The position numbers were made by a program, and so were the translations under genes. Shown here piece after piece: positions 28,547 through 35,644 of a stretch of 35,644 bases of DNA. Source of the stretch: a virus; the IMG/VR virus record IMGVR_UViG_3300043436_000790, positions 1 to 35,644 of that record; one strand, 5' to 3'. Under the pieces are notes generated by a model. That model made no database searches. It saw nothing but the letters and a program-made list of their open reading frames with translations, and was not told where the DNA came from. The first letter of the stretch is position 1; each line of letters opens with the position of its first letter.

Positions 28547-30718
28547 TTAAATATAAAACTTGCTTACCCCGTTTTCTTGCAACATATAGGAATCATCTTC
28601 TAGTAGGATAAAATCGTATTCCATTGGACTGATGTTTCTAAGGATCTTGAATAGGGATACATAGCTTAATCCGTTTGCAATTGGATTGTATTTATCTACC
28701 TTCTCAAGTTGGAAGTAGTGAACCCCTACTTTGACGATAGTTCGAAAGTCTAGGTTCATGATGTCAGTAGGTGTAAGGTAGAAATAACCTTCCAAAAGCC
28801 TACTATTTCTGTCACCTATCGAAGTGATTAGTCCTTGATAGTATTCAGTATATAGGTTCACACCTGGATAAACACCAATCGAAAAATAGACCTCTCTAGG
28901 GTTAGCGAAAAGCACATCCGTAGAAGGTACTATAGGATCATCCAAGTGACCTGCATATGGATAGTTCGTGTACGGAACATTTCCGGAAGCATAGGTGATA
29001 TTCCATTCAGGACATTCTATCTGTGGCTTCCAATAGGCTATTCTAGGCTTGAAGTTATCAGGCACTTTCACCCCGTTCTCAACCTTGTAAAGGTGGATCA
29101 TGATCTGCCCTAGTACTTGCTCCCTCATTACAGGTGGACTGAAGACTACCTTCACAGTCTTTGTGTCTAGAATAAAATCATTGTCTATAATCGTTCTACT
29201 TTCCCCGTACGCTTGGTTGAATTTTGTCTTGTAGGAATTGCTCCAAAAGTCACTATCATCATCAAAGGTCAATCTGTACTCCTTAGCGGAAAGTTCGGAT
29301 AAAGGAGTTATTGAGATCTCTTGGCTTTGATCTAGCTTGTGAGTCCAATCAATCGCCTGATCTTTAAAGGTTCGGTAAAACTCATTGTACGGAACTATCT
29401 CAAGGACATTTGTCCTAAGCCTGTCCTGTGTCACATACAGGTTGTACATTGAAATGATAGACTTCAAGAAGTCACGCTGCTTCAAAGACTTGGGTAAGGT
29501 ATAGCCTATCTTCATAGTATCCCCTTCCTCTACTTCTACCGCCACAGGGACTGTGTTTCCTATCTTGAAAGATCCTGTAGGTTGGATCACTACCTCTGTC
29601 TGAAGTTGTGTGTTCGTTCCTGATCCTGCAATCTCTCCGGTAAGCCTGATCTCAAAGAAGTTATTAGTAGCTAAATCTACACCGCCTGAGATCTCGACAT
29701 CCCAATTGAATACCTGCCCTGCCGAAATAAACGAAACAAGCCTTGAATCATAGAAGATCTCAGAGCCATTCTTGAGAACTGATAGAGTCCACACATTATC
29801 TGTGTATCCTTGCAATGCTTCAAAAGCTATCTTCAAATTTACATTCAAGCCTGTCTGTAAAGGCTGTATTTTAGTCCAAGTGAATCGAGTACCCCCGTTA
29901 CTAATTGCAAACCCTGAAGCCTCCACATTGGTAAAGACTAGAAGGTGCGAAAAGTCAGCAGGACTAGTCACCTCCTCTAGGAATAGGTTAGGTGTTTGAT
30001 TGAGTAGGGTAGTGCTTTCTCTAGTGATATTCTTCTCTGCCGTGATCAGTAGCAACTTTCTAAAATAGAAGCTATTGAAGAAGGGAGCATTTACCTGGAA
30101 GTTAGCCTCTGCAAAAATCCGCTTTAGGATCTCACTTACAAAAACAGCAGGCTTAAAGTTCTTGATAGGGTAAGAAATAGAGTCTACCGAATAGCCATAA
30201 TCAACCAAAGGATATACATAGTTGTCATCACCATCTACCCACTCAACACGATCCCAAGAATCTTCTATATTGGTTCGGTTGTAGGTATGGTCATAATCCG
30301 AAAAGTTTAGATCCGCTAAAGTCTTATCTCCCAATTCATGAAGGATGTCCCTAAGCCTACCGAACACATTCACCTCGTAGATGATATCCCCTTCTTTTGA
30401 GTTGATCTTCATCATCCTTAGAACCCCATCAAAGATCTTGACATTGTCTAGGAAGATCTGCGCCTGTGCTTGCTTTGCAGGATTGAAGTTCTGCCCAATG
30501 TTTACAGAATTGATGTCTATATCATTGCTTACCGAAATATCAAAGATGTTACCAAATAGCTGCTGATTCTTTGCCGTACTTGGTAGGGTGATAGTCTTTG
30601 AATATGAAGTGTTCCTTCTCTCAATGTCGGTAACATCCGCCACCGAAAAGGTGAAGTCAACATCAATGTCCCCTAGCGTATCCGCTTCAATACCTTCTAC
30701 AAATAGCCTTGCGCTCAT
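28547..30718 (-). CDS. Tail tip / baseplate hub-like protein
   Basis: A 723-residue protein starting MSARLFVEGIEADTLGDIDV. It is beta-rich at the start (FTFSVADVTDIERRNTSYSK) and has a long mixed region, consistent with a gp27-like hub or Tal protein that joins tube to fibre. It is followed by the fibre and preceded by another tail gene, matching a tail-tip slot. It overlaps the upstream gene by 4 bp. No lytic or metal-binding motif is obvious; the hub assignment comes from size, fold class and position. Confidence 0.65.
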   Translation of the reverse strand: MSARLFVEGIEADTLGDIDVDFTFSVADVTDIERRNTSYSKTITLPSTAKNQQLFGNIFDISVSNDIDINSVNIGQNFNPAKQAQAQIFLDNVKIFDGVLRMMKINSKEGDIIYEVNVFGRLRDILHELGDKTLADLNFSDYDHTYNRTNIEDSWDRVEWVDGDDNYVYPLVDYGYSVDSISYPIKNFKPAVFVSEILKRIFAEANFQVNAPFFNSFYFRKLLLITAEKNITRESTTLLNQTPNLFLEEVTSPADFSHLLVFTNVEASGFAISNGGTRFTWTKIQPLQTGLNVNLKIAFEALQGYTDNVWTLSVLKNGSEIFYDSRLVSFISAGQVFNWDVEISGGVDLATNNFFEIRLTGEIAGSGTNTQLQTEVVIQPTGSFKIGNTVPVAVEVEEGDTMKIGYTLPKSLKQRDFLKSIISMYNLYVTQDRLRTNVLEIVPYNEFYRTFKDQAIDWTHKLDQSQEISITPLSELSAKEYRLTFDDDSDFWSNSYKTKFNQAYGESRTIIDNDFILDTKTVKVVFSPPVMREQVLGQIMIHLYKVENGVKVPDNFKPRIAYWKPQIECPEWNITYASGNVPYTNYPYAGHLDDPIVPSTDVLFANPREVYFSIGVYPGVNLYTEYYQGLITSIGDRNSRLLEGYFYLTPTDIMNLDFRTIVKVGVHYFQLEKVDKYNPIANGLSYVSLFKILRNISPMEYDFILLEDDSYMLQENGVSKFYI

Positions 30719-31893
30719 ATTACCTGTCTGGTGTTTATAAGTTGAAATTCCAAATCCAATTCAAGATTGAATAACTTATCCGAAGCCGTTTTCTTGACCT
30801 CGTAGCTAGTCGCATTTGGCTTTACAGGAATCCAAGATGGAGTGATGTAGTTATCATTCACAATGTTAAGATAGACCAAAGGTGAGGAGTATAGCTGCCT
30901 GATTAATTCCGCTTGTTCATCATTCAAATAGTCCGAAATGATTTTCCAATTTTGTGTTTCTTTCGTGTAGTATATCGGATTGATGTTCTTAACAATTATG
31001 CCATCTGCCTCATAGATGTCTTCGCTGTAGTTCTTTTCATAGCCCTTCTTTTCGATTTGAAAGGTAGTCTTATTGACTAGGTCAAAGTTAAAGAAATCAT
31101 ATGTTCCGTACTTGTTTAGGTAGGCTATTCGCATAGGATCATATCTACCGCATGATTGGGTAAACATGGTAGCAAACTTGTACCTCCTTGCAGATCCGTT
31201 ATTCCAATTGACAAACAACTGAATAGATACTACCCCTGATCCGTAGGTCATAGGTGTGATCTTAAAGTAGGTAATTAAAGGACTACCTACGGGAGCATTT
31301 ATGAAGTAGGTAGCCGTAGTACCATTTGAATAGGTGACCAATAGTTCACAATTAGTCAAAAGCCCATTATTGATAAAGCCTATGATCTGTGAATCGCTTT
31401 CCCTTACCTTGATGGTAGTCCAATCTGTCAAAGGCTTATATATGCTGTTACTAGATCCCCAATACTGCGCATGATTTGCGTACCAATTCTTTAACTCTAG
31501 CAAAGGCAAAGCACCTGCAAAAGCGTACTTGGTTTCAGATATCACCTCACTAGCTAGAACGATCACGAAATCACCATCAATTTCATAGTACTCATAGCAC
31601 TTCAGGTAGAATCCCTTAATAGCCTTGTTCGAACTTGAAGCAGTAGCAACTTGATAAAATCCCCTGTCGTATTCAAAGTCCACAGACACATACTTTGATA
31701 CATCAAACTCCACGAATTCATTCGGCACGGCAGGGCTATCGTAGTACGCTGTAGTGATTAATTCATCTGCTGAATTGTACACCTTTACCACATACTTGAA
31801 GCCTGTCTCTTCAGCATTTGTGCTTCTTATGTTGTAGTTAATCCGATTGAATGCCGGAAGGATGTCTATGCTTGGTTCTACTAGGGTTATCAT
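30715..31893 (-). CDS. Tail structural protein (distal-tail candidate)
   Basis: A 392-residue beta-rich protein (MITLVEPSIDILPAFNRINY...) with several Ig-like stretches (FKYVVKVYNSADELITTAYY; KGFYLKCYEYYEIDGDFVIV). Single upstream position to the hub-like gene and its overlap of 4 bp with neighbours suggest a distal tail or minor tail protein. No catalytic motif is seen. The family is not recognised. Confidence 0.65.
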   Translation of the reverse strand: MITLVEPSIDILPAFNRINYNIRSTNAEETGFKYVVKVYNSADELITTAYYDSPAVPNEFVEFDVSKYVSVDFEYDRGFYQVATASSSNKAIKGFYLKCYEYYEIDGDFVIVLASEVISETKYAFAGALPLLELKNWYANHAQYWGSSNSIYKPLTDWTTIKVRESDSQIIGFINNGLLTNCELLVTYSNGTTATYFINAPVGSPLITYFKITPMTYGSGVVSIQLFVNWNNGSARRYKFATMFTQSCGRYDPMRIAYLNKYGTYDFFNFDLVNKTTFQIEKKGYEKNYSEDIYEADGIIVKNINPIYYTKETQNWKIISDYLNDEQAELIRQLYSSPLVYLNIVNDNYITPSWIPVKPNATSYEVKKTASDKLFNLELDLEFQLINTRQVI

Positions 31894-32510
31894 TTGCTTA
31901 TTCTTAAAATGAGTGAATCGCTTCCAATGGTTTGAATGTCGACATTGAATTCTGGAGTAGCTTCATCTATTGACTGCTTGATAAATTGCCTTCCTTCAAT
32001 ACCATATTTTTTAATGTAGTAGGCTAGTCTTTTAGCACTACTTGAGATCTGAGGAAGTACCTGTCTACCTTCTATCAAGTTGGTAGCATCTATCTCCATG
32101 TTCTTTCTTTGCATCCATCCTTCTAACTGCTTCAAGGCTTCGACAGGCATCCCGTAAGTTTTGAATTGGTAAAATCTACCTTCATCATTCTTGTAGGTCT
32201 TCCGCTTGTTTTGGATACCCCTCACACCCTTATCTATGTAGTCGGCATAGTCTACACCTACTTTTATTTCGAGCCTGTAGCCTGTCTTAGTTTCGCTTAC
32301 ACCAAGAACAGAAAAGGAAGATGCTAGCTTCCCTTGATCGGCAGGTGAATACTTGGCTAGATTATCTACTAGATTAATCCCTAGCTTTTCCATAGCGTTC
32401 TTCACATTGGCTACAAGCGTACCTTCAACCTTAGCGATATATTCGCTAGGCTTTAGTCTTCTTCCGCCTATTACTAGGCCTGCTACTTGAGCTTCTGTTG
32501 CAACTGCCAT
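31890..32510 (-). CDS. HK97 gp10-like neck/tail protein
   Basis: A 206-residue protein. The segment LGINLVDNLAKYSPADQGKL followed by ASSF and KVGVDYADYIDKGVRGIQ matches the HK97 gp10-like pattern (helical start, xxPxxTGxLxxSF, then beta strands with VDYAxYIexG). Such proteins act at the head-tail joint. It overlaps the chaperone's -1 extension by 28 bp. The C-terminal part (about 130-206) is helical and extends beyond the usual core. Confidence 0.75.
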   Translation of the reverse strand: MAVATEAQVAGLVIGGRRLKPSEYIAKVEGTLVANVKNAMEKLGINLVDNLAKYSPADQGKLASSFSVLGVSETKTGYRLEIKVGVDYADYIDKGVRGIQNKRKTYKNDEGRFYQFKTYGMPVEALKQLEGWMQRKNMEIDATNLIEGRQVLPQISSSAKRLAYYIKKYGIEGRQFIKQSIDEATPEFNVDIQTIGSDSLILRISK

Positions 32511-32749
32511 TTCTTGTATTGGGCTTCTTTGTCTTTGTTATAATCCTTCAAATATGCTAGGGTGTTTAGGTACTCGATCACCCTTAGATCATAGGCTTCG
32601 TTTACTGTGATGTTCTGGAAGTCTGCAACTTGTTTAGTGCTAAATACCCACCCCCACCTTGCCATAAACGGACTACCTTCTCCGCCATCTCCTTGTTGAC
32701 CATTGAGGAGATTATTGTATTGCTTATTAATTCGCTGAATAATTGACAA
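32483..32749 (-). CDS. -1 frame extension of tail chaperone (GT-like)
   Basis: This frame overlaps the chaperone gene in -1 and continues for 88 codons after the T run to a stop at 32483, giving a fused product of about 242 residues. It has no convincing independent start near the overlap (only TTG at 32764 and an internal ATG at 32665 that would give 60 residues). The extension ends in a helical part (NEAYDLRVIEYLNTLAYLKD, then KDKEAQYKKWQ). This is the classic gpG/gpGT arrangement. Confidence 0.65.
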   Translation of the reverse strand: MSIIQRINKQYNNLLNGQQGDGGEGSPFMARWGWVFSTKQVADFQNITVNEAYDLRVIEYLNTLAYLKDYNKDKEAQYKKWQLQQKLK

Positions 32750-33210
32750 AAAAAAAGCATACAACTATATACTTCTATGAATTTTGCCCCTAGCAAATCA
32801 TCCGCTACCACATCATGAGGCACTACCCCATAGCCTTGATACTTGTCCCCTAGCATAGGCAGAAAGAAACAGGCAGCAATCTTGTTAAGTTGCATGATCT
32901 CACCACTAAAGGCTAGAATGTCAATGTATTGCCCTGCCGTGATCTCGTGTAGTTCAAAGCAGAATTTATACCTATTCTCACCTACCTGCAAATAGTCTAC
33001 AGGCTTGGTCTCTGGGATGTTATCAAAGAAAGCTAACTTCTCAGCGTACTCATGCATTAGATCCCTGTACTTGAAATCATCATAGTACTCTTCATCCTTC
33101 CCGTCTACGATTGCAAGCATCTTCTGCTGCTTCTCGATTATGTTCAGATTAGCGTTTGCCTCGATATCGTACAGACTGATGAACTGCCCTACTGTAAGTT
33201 TATCCCACAT
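32602..33210 (-). CDS. Tail assembly chaperone-like protein, copy B (G-like)
   Basis: A 202-residue soluble helical protein starting MWDKLTVGQFISLY, 32 bp after TerL. The slippery run lies at residues 152-154 and the gene continues in the original frame for 48 more codons. A chaperone of this kind guides tape-measure folding during tail assembly. It is unusual in position: the tape measure is about 8 kb further on. A head-tail protein with a non-functional overlap is the alternative. Confidence 0.68.
   Translation of the reverse strand: MWDKLTVGQFISLYDIEANANLNIIEKQQKMLAIVDGKDEEYYDDFKYRDLMHEYAEKLAFFDNIPETKPVDYLQVGENRYKFCFELHEITAGQYIDILAFSGEIMQLNKIAACFFLPMLGDKYQGYGVVPHDVVADDLLGAKFIEVYSCMLFFCQLFSELISNTIISSMVNKEMAEKVVRLWQGGGGYLALNKLQTSRTSQ
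32746..32760 (-). promoter_or_regulatory. -1 frameshift slippery site
   Basis: Minus strand reads ATG-CTT-TTT-TTT-TGT in the chaperone frame, containing the heptamer T-TTT-TTT. A -1 slip keeps both tRNAs paired and enters the open frame ending at 32483. The same nine-base run occurs in copy A (28-36). No strong downstream pseudoknot was identified by eye. Confidence 0.65.
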
Positions 33211-33242
33211 AGTTTTAAATATATTTTTTTGGTTTGATGTAT

Positions 33243-34403
33243 CTATCGGAAAGAGTACTTCCCTAGGTGACTATTCGAGATCTTGTTCACCACCGAATAG
33301 CGGAGAGCATCCAAGGCATGGTTAAAATTATCCACGGGCTTGTTGGTCATCTGCCCATTCTTGTCTTCGATATACTTGTAGTTCCTGAGTTCCTTAATCA
33401 GGTTGTAGCTTCCCTCTGTTGCATACAGGTTGTATCTTCGGATGATGTCTATCCCTAGATTGATAGCACCCTTCACCACAGGCTTTACATTCCAACCCAT
33501 CCTATAGATCTCCTCTATACTTTTAGGTTCGGCACTATCCGCAAATATCTCATTCTGCTTCTCAAGTCCCAGGTTCTGCATCTCTTTAGCTATGTCTTGG
33601 TTGGTCATCCCTGTCCGGTAGATCAATTCATCTACATACATAGCATCATCTAGGATGTAAGTTCTCACCAAGGCTGTAGGATCATTGCTAAATCCAAAGT
33701 CAAGACCATAGGCTACTAGCTTTGCCTCCTTTGGGATCTGCTTGCAAGTACTGAAAGTATATACCAAGGCTCTGCTTTGCCCCCGTTCTCCTAGCCCATA
33801 GACCCTCCAATAGTTCTCATCTATCTCCTTGAGCCTTTCAATCTCTGCTTTGATCTCTGCCCCTAAAAATGGGTTATCCTTGTAGGTAGTTTGGTAGAAC
33901 TCGACATCCTTCCTAGGTAGAACCTGATCATATATCCAATGGAACTCCTCCGAAGGATTGAAATCAATAATCACCTTCTCATTTGTTCTGAAAAGCAACT
34001 GCTGCCAATCTTCAAAATTCAGTTCGTTCGCCTCATTAGCAAAAAGTAAATCCCTCTTTCTACCCCTGATCTTCTGAGGCATATCAAGGGATATGAATTC
34101 AATCGTGTTGCCGTTTAGCTTGTATTCGCTTGCTGTCTTTGAGTGATCATCTTCTGAGTAGATCTCATGATCCTTCAGGATGGTTAGGAAGTCACGCATT
34201 ACAGTACCCCTCAAAGCAGGGTAGGTCTTTCGACAGATCGTGATGATCTTACCTGTGTTCTTTTCGCAGTAAGAAAAAATAATCCAGAGAAGAATGTTAT
34301 AGGTCTTCCCCGATCTTGTGCCACCTTGCTGTACTACTATCTTACTTTTGCTAGTCTCAAGGTGACGGAATACCTTATTTGTTTTGATGCTAGATACTAT
34401 CAT
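33243..34403 (-). CDS. terL: Terminase large subunit, copy B
   Basis: A 386-residue TerL equal in length to copy A, with all motifs intact: GGTRSGKT (27-34), DLLFANEANE (118-127), and D235, D289 and D365 of the nuclease. Seven substitutions separate it from copy A: 2 (Ile), 220 (Cys), 309 and 310 (Val-Val), 313 (Ala), 327 (Tyr) and 331 (Gly). Most nucleotide differences are silent, so both copies appear to be under selection for function. It overlaps terS by 14 bp. Confidence 0.96.
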   Translation of the reverse strand: MIVSSIKTNKVFRHLETSKSKIVVQQGGTRSGKTYNILLWIIFSYCEKNTGKIITICRKTYPALRGTVMRDFLTILKDHEIYSEDDHSKTASEYKLNGNTIEFISLDMPQKIRGRKRDLLFANEANELNFEDWQQLLFRTNEKVIIDFNPSEEFHWIYDQVLPRKDVEFYQTTYKDNPFLGAEIKAEIERLKEIDENYWRVYGLGERGQSRALVYTFSTCKQIPKEAKLVAYGLDFGFSNDPTALVRTYILDDAMYVDELIYRTGMTNQDIAKEMQNLGLEKQNEIFADSAEPKSIEEIYRMGWNVKPVVKGAINLGIDIIRRYNLYATEGSYNLIKELRNYKYIEDKNGQMTNKPVDNFNHALDALRYSVVNKISNSHLGKYSFR

Positions 34404-34725
34404 CTAGGATCTTCACCTCAAAAAGTTTCTTGCCATCTGCACCGGTTAACTCCTGCCTTTCGACATAGCCTCTGGATTTGCCTTGAGTTTTCAAGAAGAA
34501 AATGATGGCAGTAGTATCACCGCCATCAATCTTCTGATCTAGTTTCCCTTCTACAAAATCAAGCCTAGAATTCCTGCCTTCTATTACAGCCTGTTCTAAG
34601 CCATCCTGTTCAATCCAACTATATAGGGTTGGTCTTTCTATGCCCAATGATTTTGAGGCTGTAGAAAGGTTGCCAAATGCCTTCACAATGGCTTTCTCTA
34701 TAACGGATCTATCAGGCTTTTTCAT
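34390..34725 (-). CDS. terS: Terminase small subunit, copy B
   Basis: A 111-residue TerS. N-terminal residues 1-28 match copy A exactly, and after residue 74 there is one change, but the middle (29-74) carries 18 substitutions, including 32, 36, 41, 45, 48 and a block at 60-71. The centre lies between the helix-turn-helix and the TerL-contacting end, so it may alter packaging-site choice. It follows the small acidic gene directly, since the methyltransferase is absent here. Confidence 0.88.
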   Translation of the reverse strand: MKKPDRSVIEKAIVKAFGNLSTASKSLGIERPTLYSWIEQDGLEQAVIEGRNSRLDFVEGKLDQKIDGGDTTAIIFFLKTQGKSRGYVERQELTGADGKKLFEVKILDDSI

Positions 34726-34747
34726 ATTGTAAAATTTTGTAAAAAGA

Positions 34748-34945
34748 TTAATCTAGTTTTTCGTTTCCTACTTCTGTAGCATCTACTGCTTCTACTTCTT
34801 TTTCTTCTAGTTTGTTCGGAATGCCTGCATCATCTAGCAACTTCTTAAACAAGTAAGCAAGATCAAAGATTCCCTGCTCTTCATCTTCAAGGGTTACGCT
34901 GATCACCTTTTTAGCACTATTGAAATTCAATTGAAATTTTGACAT
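34748..34945 (-). CDS. Small acidic protein, copy B
   Basis: A 65-residue homologue of the protein at 3183-3374, starting at the same MSKFQLNFNS and diverging only in the Glu-rich tail (EVEAVDATEVGNEKLD against EIEEPEVVGNEKLD). It is separated from the upstream SSB-like gene by a 110-bp gap that holds a tRNA-like element, where copy A has a gap of only 16 bp. Function unknown. Confidence 0.75.
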   Translation of the reverse strand: MSKFQLNFNSAKKVISVTLEDEEQGIFDLAYLFKKLLDDAGIPNKLEEKEVEAVDATEVGNEKLD

Positions 34946-34966
34946 GGTTTTTTTGTTTTGGTTTTG

Positions 34967-35047
34967 TAGTGAGGGTAGGATTCGAACCTACAATGTGCTA
35001 CCTCTTACTGAGGACTTGGATCGCCAAACCGCATTACGCTCCTCACT
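34967..35047 (-). other. tRNA-like cloverleaf without a recognisable anticodon
   Basis: On the minus strand AGTGAGG (35047-35041) pairs perfectly with CCTCACT (34974-34968), followed by discriminator A (34967). A canonical T-arm, GTAGG-TTCGAAT-CCTAC, lies at 34991-34975. Between them are two hairpins: TTTGG-CGAT-CCAAG (35028-35015) and CCTC-AGTAA-GAGG (35013-35001). Neither has a seven-base anticodon loop with U33, and no D-arm/anticodon-arm pair of normal geometry could be drawn. Total length is 81 bases. It could be a degraded tRNA, an atypical tRNA or a tRNA mimic. No CCA is encoded. Confidence 0.6.
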
Positions 35048-35055
35048 ATCTTTTT

Positions 35056-35337
35056 TTAGAATGGTAGATCGTATTCTTCGGCTTGGTAAGGTACGGAAGG
35101 CATCTTGTTCTCTTGTGGCTTTGCACCTTCCTCCTTCTTGTAATCGTTCAAAGTGATTGCTACATCCTTGCCGTATTCGTTTGGCTTATCGTAGATGTTG
35201 ATATTCAAGTTCACATACTTCTTACCATTGTAGGTGTAAGCGTGTGCCTCAGAATCGGATATACAGAAAGCAGCTGTGATCCACGAATCACTTCTCTTTT
35301 TGCCGTTTCCTAGTTTGGTTTTTGGTTTGCTGTCCAT
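35056..35337 (-). CDS. Putative single-stranded DNA-binding protein, copy B
   Basis: A 93-residue homologue of the protein at 3391-3672, with the same C-terminal EEYDLPF tip and the same preferred start (MDSKPKTKLG). Substitutions are few and mostly conservative. It ends 9 bp before the tRNA-like acceptor strand. A start 48 bp further upstream would again lie within the preceding gene. Confidence 0.6.
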   Translation of the reverse strand: MDSKPKTKLGNGKKRSDSWITAAFCISDSEAHAYTYNGKKYVNLNINIYDKPNEYGKDVAITLNDYKKEEGAKPQENKMPSVPYQAEEYDLPF

Positions 35338-35341
35338 GTGT

Positions 35342-35644
35342 TTATTTGGTTGGTTTTCTTCTTCTCTTGATCGGCTTATTTTCAATCACCCTTTCTTCTG
35401 TGTTGAAAGGCAACTTGGTTACATCCTCCACCTTTTCCTCTCTGTACCAGGTAGTGTTTGCCTCATTCGTGTACCAATTGTAGACAGCCGTTACTAGTTC
35501 TGCCCTACAGCTACTGCACCAATGTGAGAAGGTGTGCTTCTGACTGATGTAGGTAGTGTATAGGTGTATCAATTCCGTATAGACTGTCTTCGAATAGTTT
35601 CGAATAAAGGAGTGCTTCTTATAGCACTCGTAAAGTTCGAAGTG
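35342..35644 (-). CDS. CxxC protein, copy B (5' end cut by window)
   Basis: The last 100 codons of a homologue of the protein at 3677-4012; the first 11 codons lie beyond the right edge. HWCSSC and the Lys/Arg-rich tail (KPIKRRRKPTK) are kept. The frame is open to the window end. No function is known. Confidence 0.7.
   Translation of the reverse strand, partial: HFELYECYKKHSFIRNYSKTVYTELIHLYTTYISQKHTFSHWCSSCRAELVTAVYNWYTNEANTTWYREEKVEDVTKLPFNTEERVIENKPIKRRRKPTK

Larger units (their letters stand above)
32721..35644. repeat. Copy B of the diverged end repeat
   Basis: Matches 1-3979 in the same orientation. It lacks the methyltransferase gene and carries an extra 94 bp with a tRNA-like element. 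The window ends inside the last matching gene, so the right end of the similarity is not seen. Divergence is patchy: long identical stretches alternate with clusters of changes such as 33420-33510 in terL and the middle of terS. Confidence 0.95.

Noticed and set aside
34967-35047. A normal tRNA gene
   Set aside because: Acceptor and T-arm are fine, but no 17-base anticodon arm with U33 and a paired stem could be placed, so it is called tRNA-like only.
1-35644. Integrase, transposase or insertion sequence
   Set aside because: No recombinase family motif was found in any frame considered; the end repeats are gene-level homology and not mobile-element ends.

Overview
The window is nearly all tailed-phage DNA: a compact siphovirus genome (terminase, portal, protease, scaffold, major capsid, tail tube, tape measure, fibre, lysis and replication genes) that infects a member of the Bacteroidota. 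The host call rests on several signs. Genes lack Shine-Dalgarno sites and start after A/T-rich leaders. One near-perfect Bacteroidota promoter is visible (TTG, 19 bases, TAGTTTTG at 9132-9161). The fibre ends in the GFLPPRMT...VVYD type of C-terminus common in Bacteroidota phages. The lipoprotein has acidic residues just after its lipobox. I see no integrase, excisionase or lysogeny switch, so nothing here shows a temperate lifestyle.

Layout: almost everything is read leftwards on the minus strand. A divergent control region at about 11354-11499 separates one short rightward operon (11500-12372: four small genes, including a DUF1599-like nucleotide-metabolism protein) from the long leftward genes. 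Leftward from 11353 come recombination and replication genes (ERF annealing protein, Gp157-like protein, several small helix-turn-helix proteins, a replication initiator carrying six tandem 11-bp iterons, a RecA/DnaB-type helicase, a RusA resolvase). Then come regulators (XRE protein, sigma-like protein), an SSB-like protein, a ParB-methyltransferase fusion and the terminase. At the other end of the window, reading left from 34.7 kb, are a second terminase copy, a tail-assembly-chaperone-like gene with a -1 slippery site, tail tip genes, a repeat-rich fibre, the tape measure, protease, scaffold, capsid, tail tube, portal, connectors, lysis cassette and a metallophosphoesterase. These end at 12413, converging on the rightward operon.

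The two ends are diverged copies of the same stretch. Positions 1-3979 correspond to 32721-35644, a period of 32,720 bp. This fits a circular or terminally redundant genome of about 32.7 kb read slightly more than once round. However, the copies are not identical: TerL differs at 7 of 386 residues and TerS at 19 of 111. Copy A has a complete methyltransferase cassette that copy B lacks, and copy B has an approximately 94-bp insertion holding a tRNA-like cloverleaf. The window therefore joins two strains or two related phages. Tandem prophages and an assembly through a mixed population are both possible.

The most unusual element is a three-hairpin RNA structure (7862-7943) directly in front of the replication initiator. 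It ends in a strong intrinsic terminator, and the loop of the first hairpin is complementary over 9 bases to the loop of the terminator. With the iterons inside the initiator gene this looks like a plasmid-style replication control unit in a phage. Several genes of 35-58 codons that are easily missed (5589-5765, 7976-8128, 8991-9098, 9470-9616, 11177-11353, 11735-11845, 15643-15765, 24717-24863) are annotated. No stretch over 300 bases is left without a gene.
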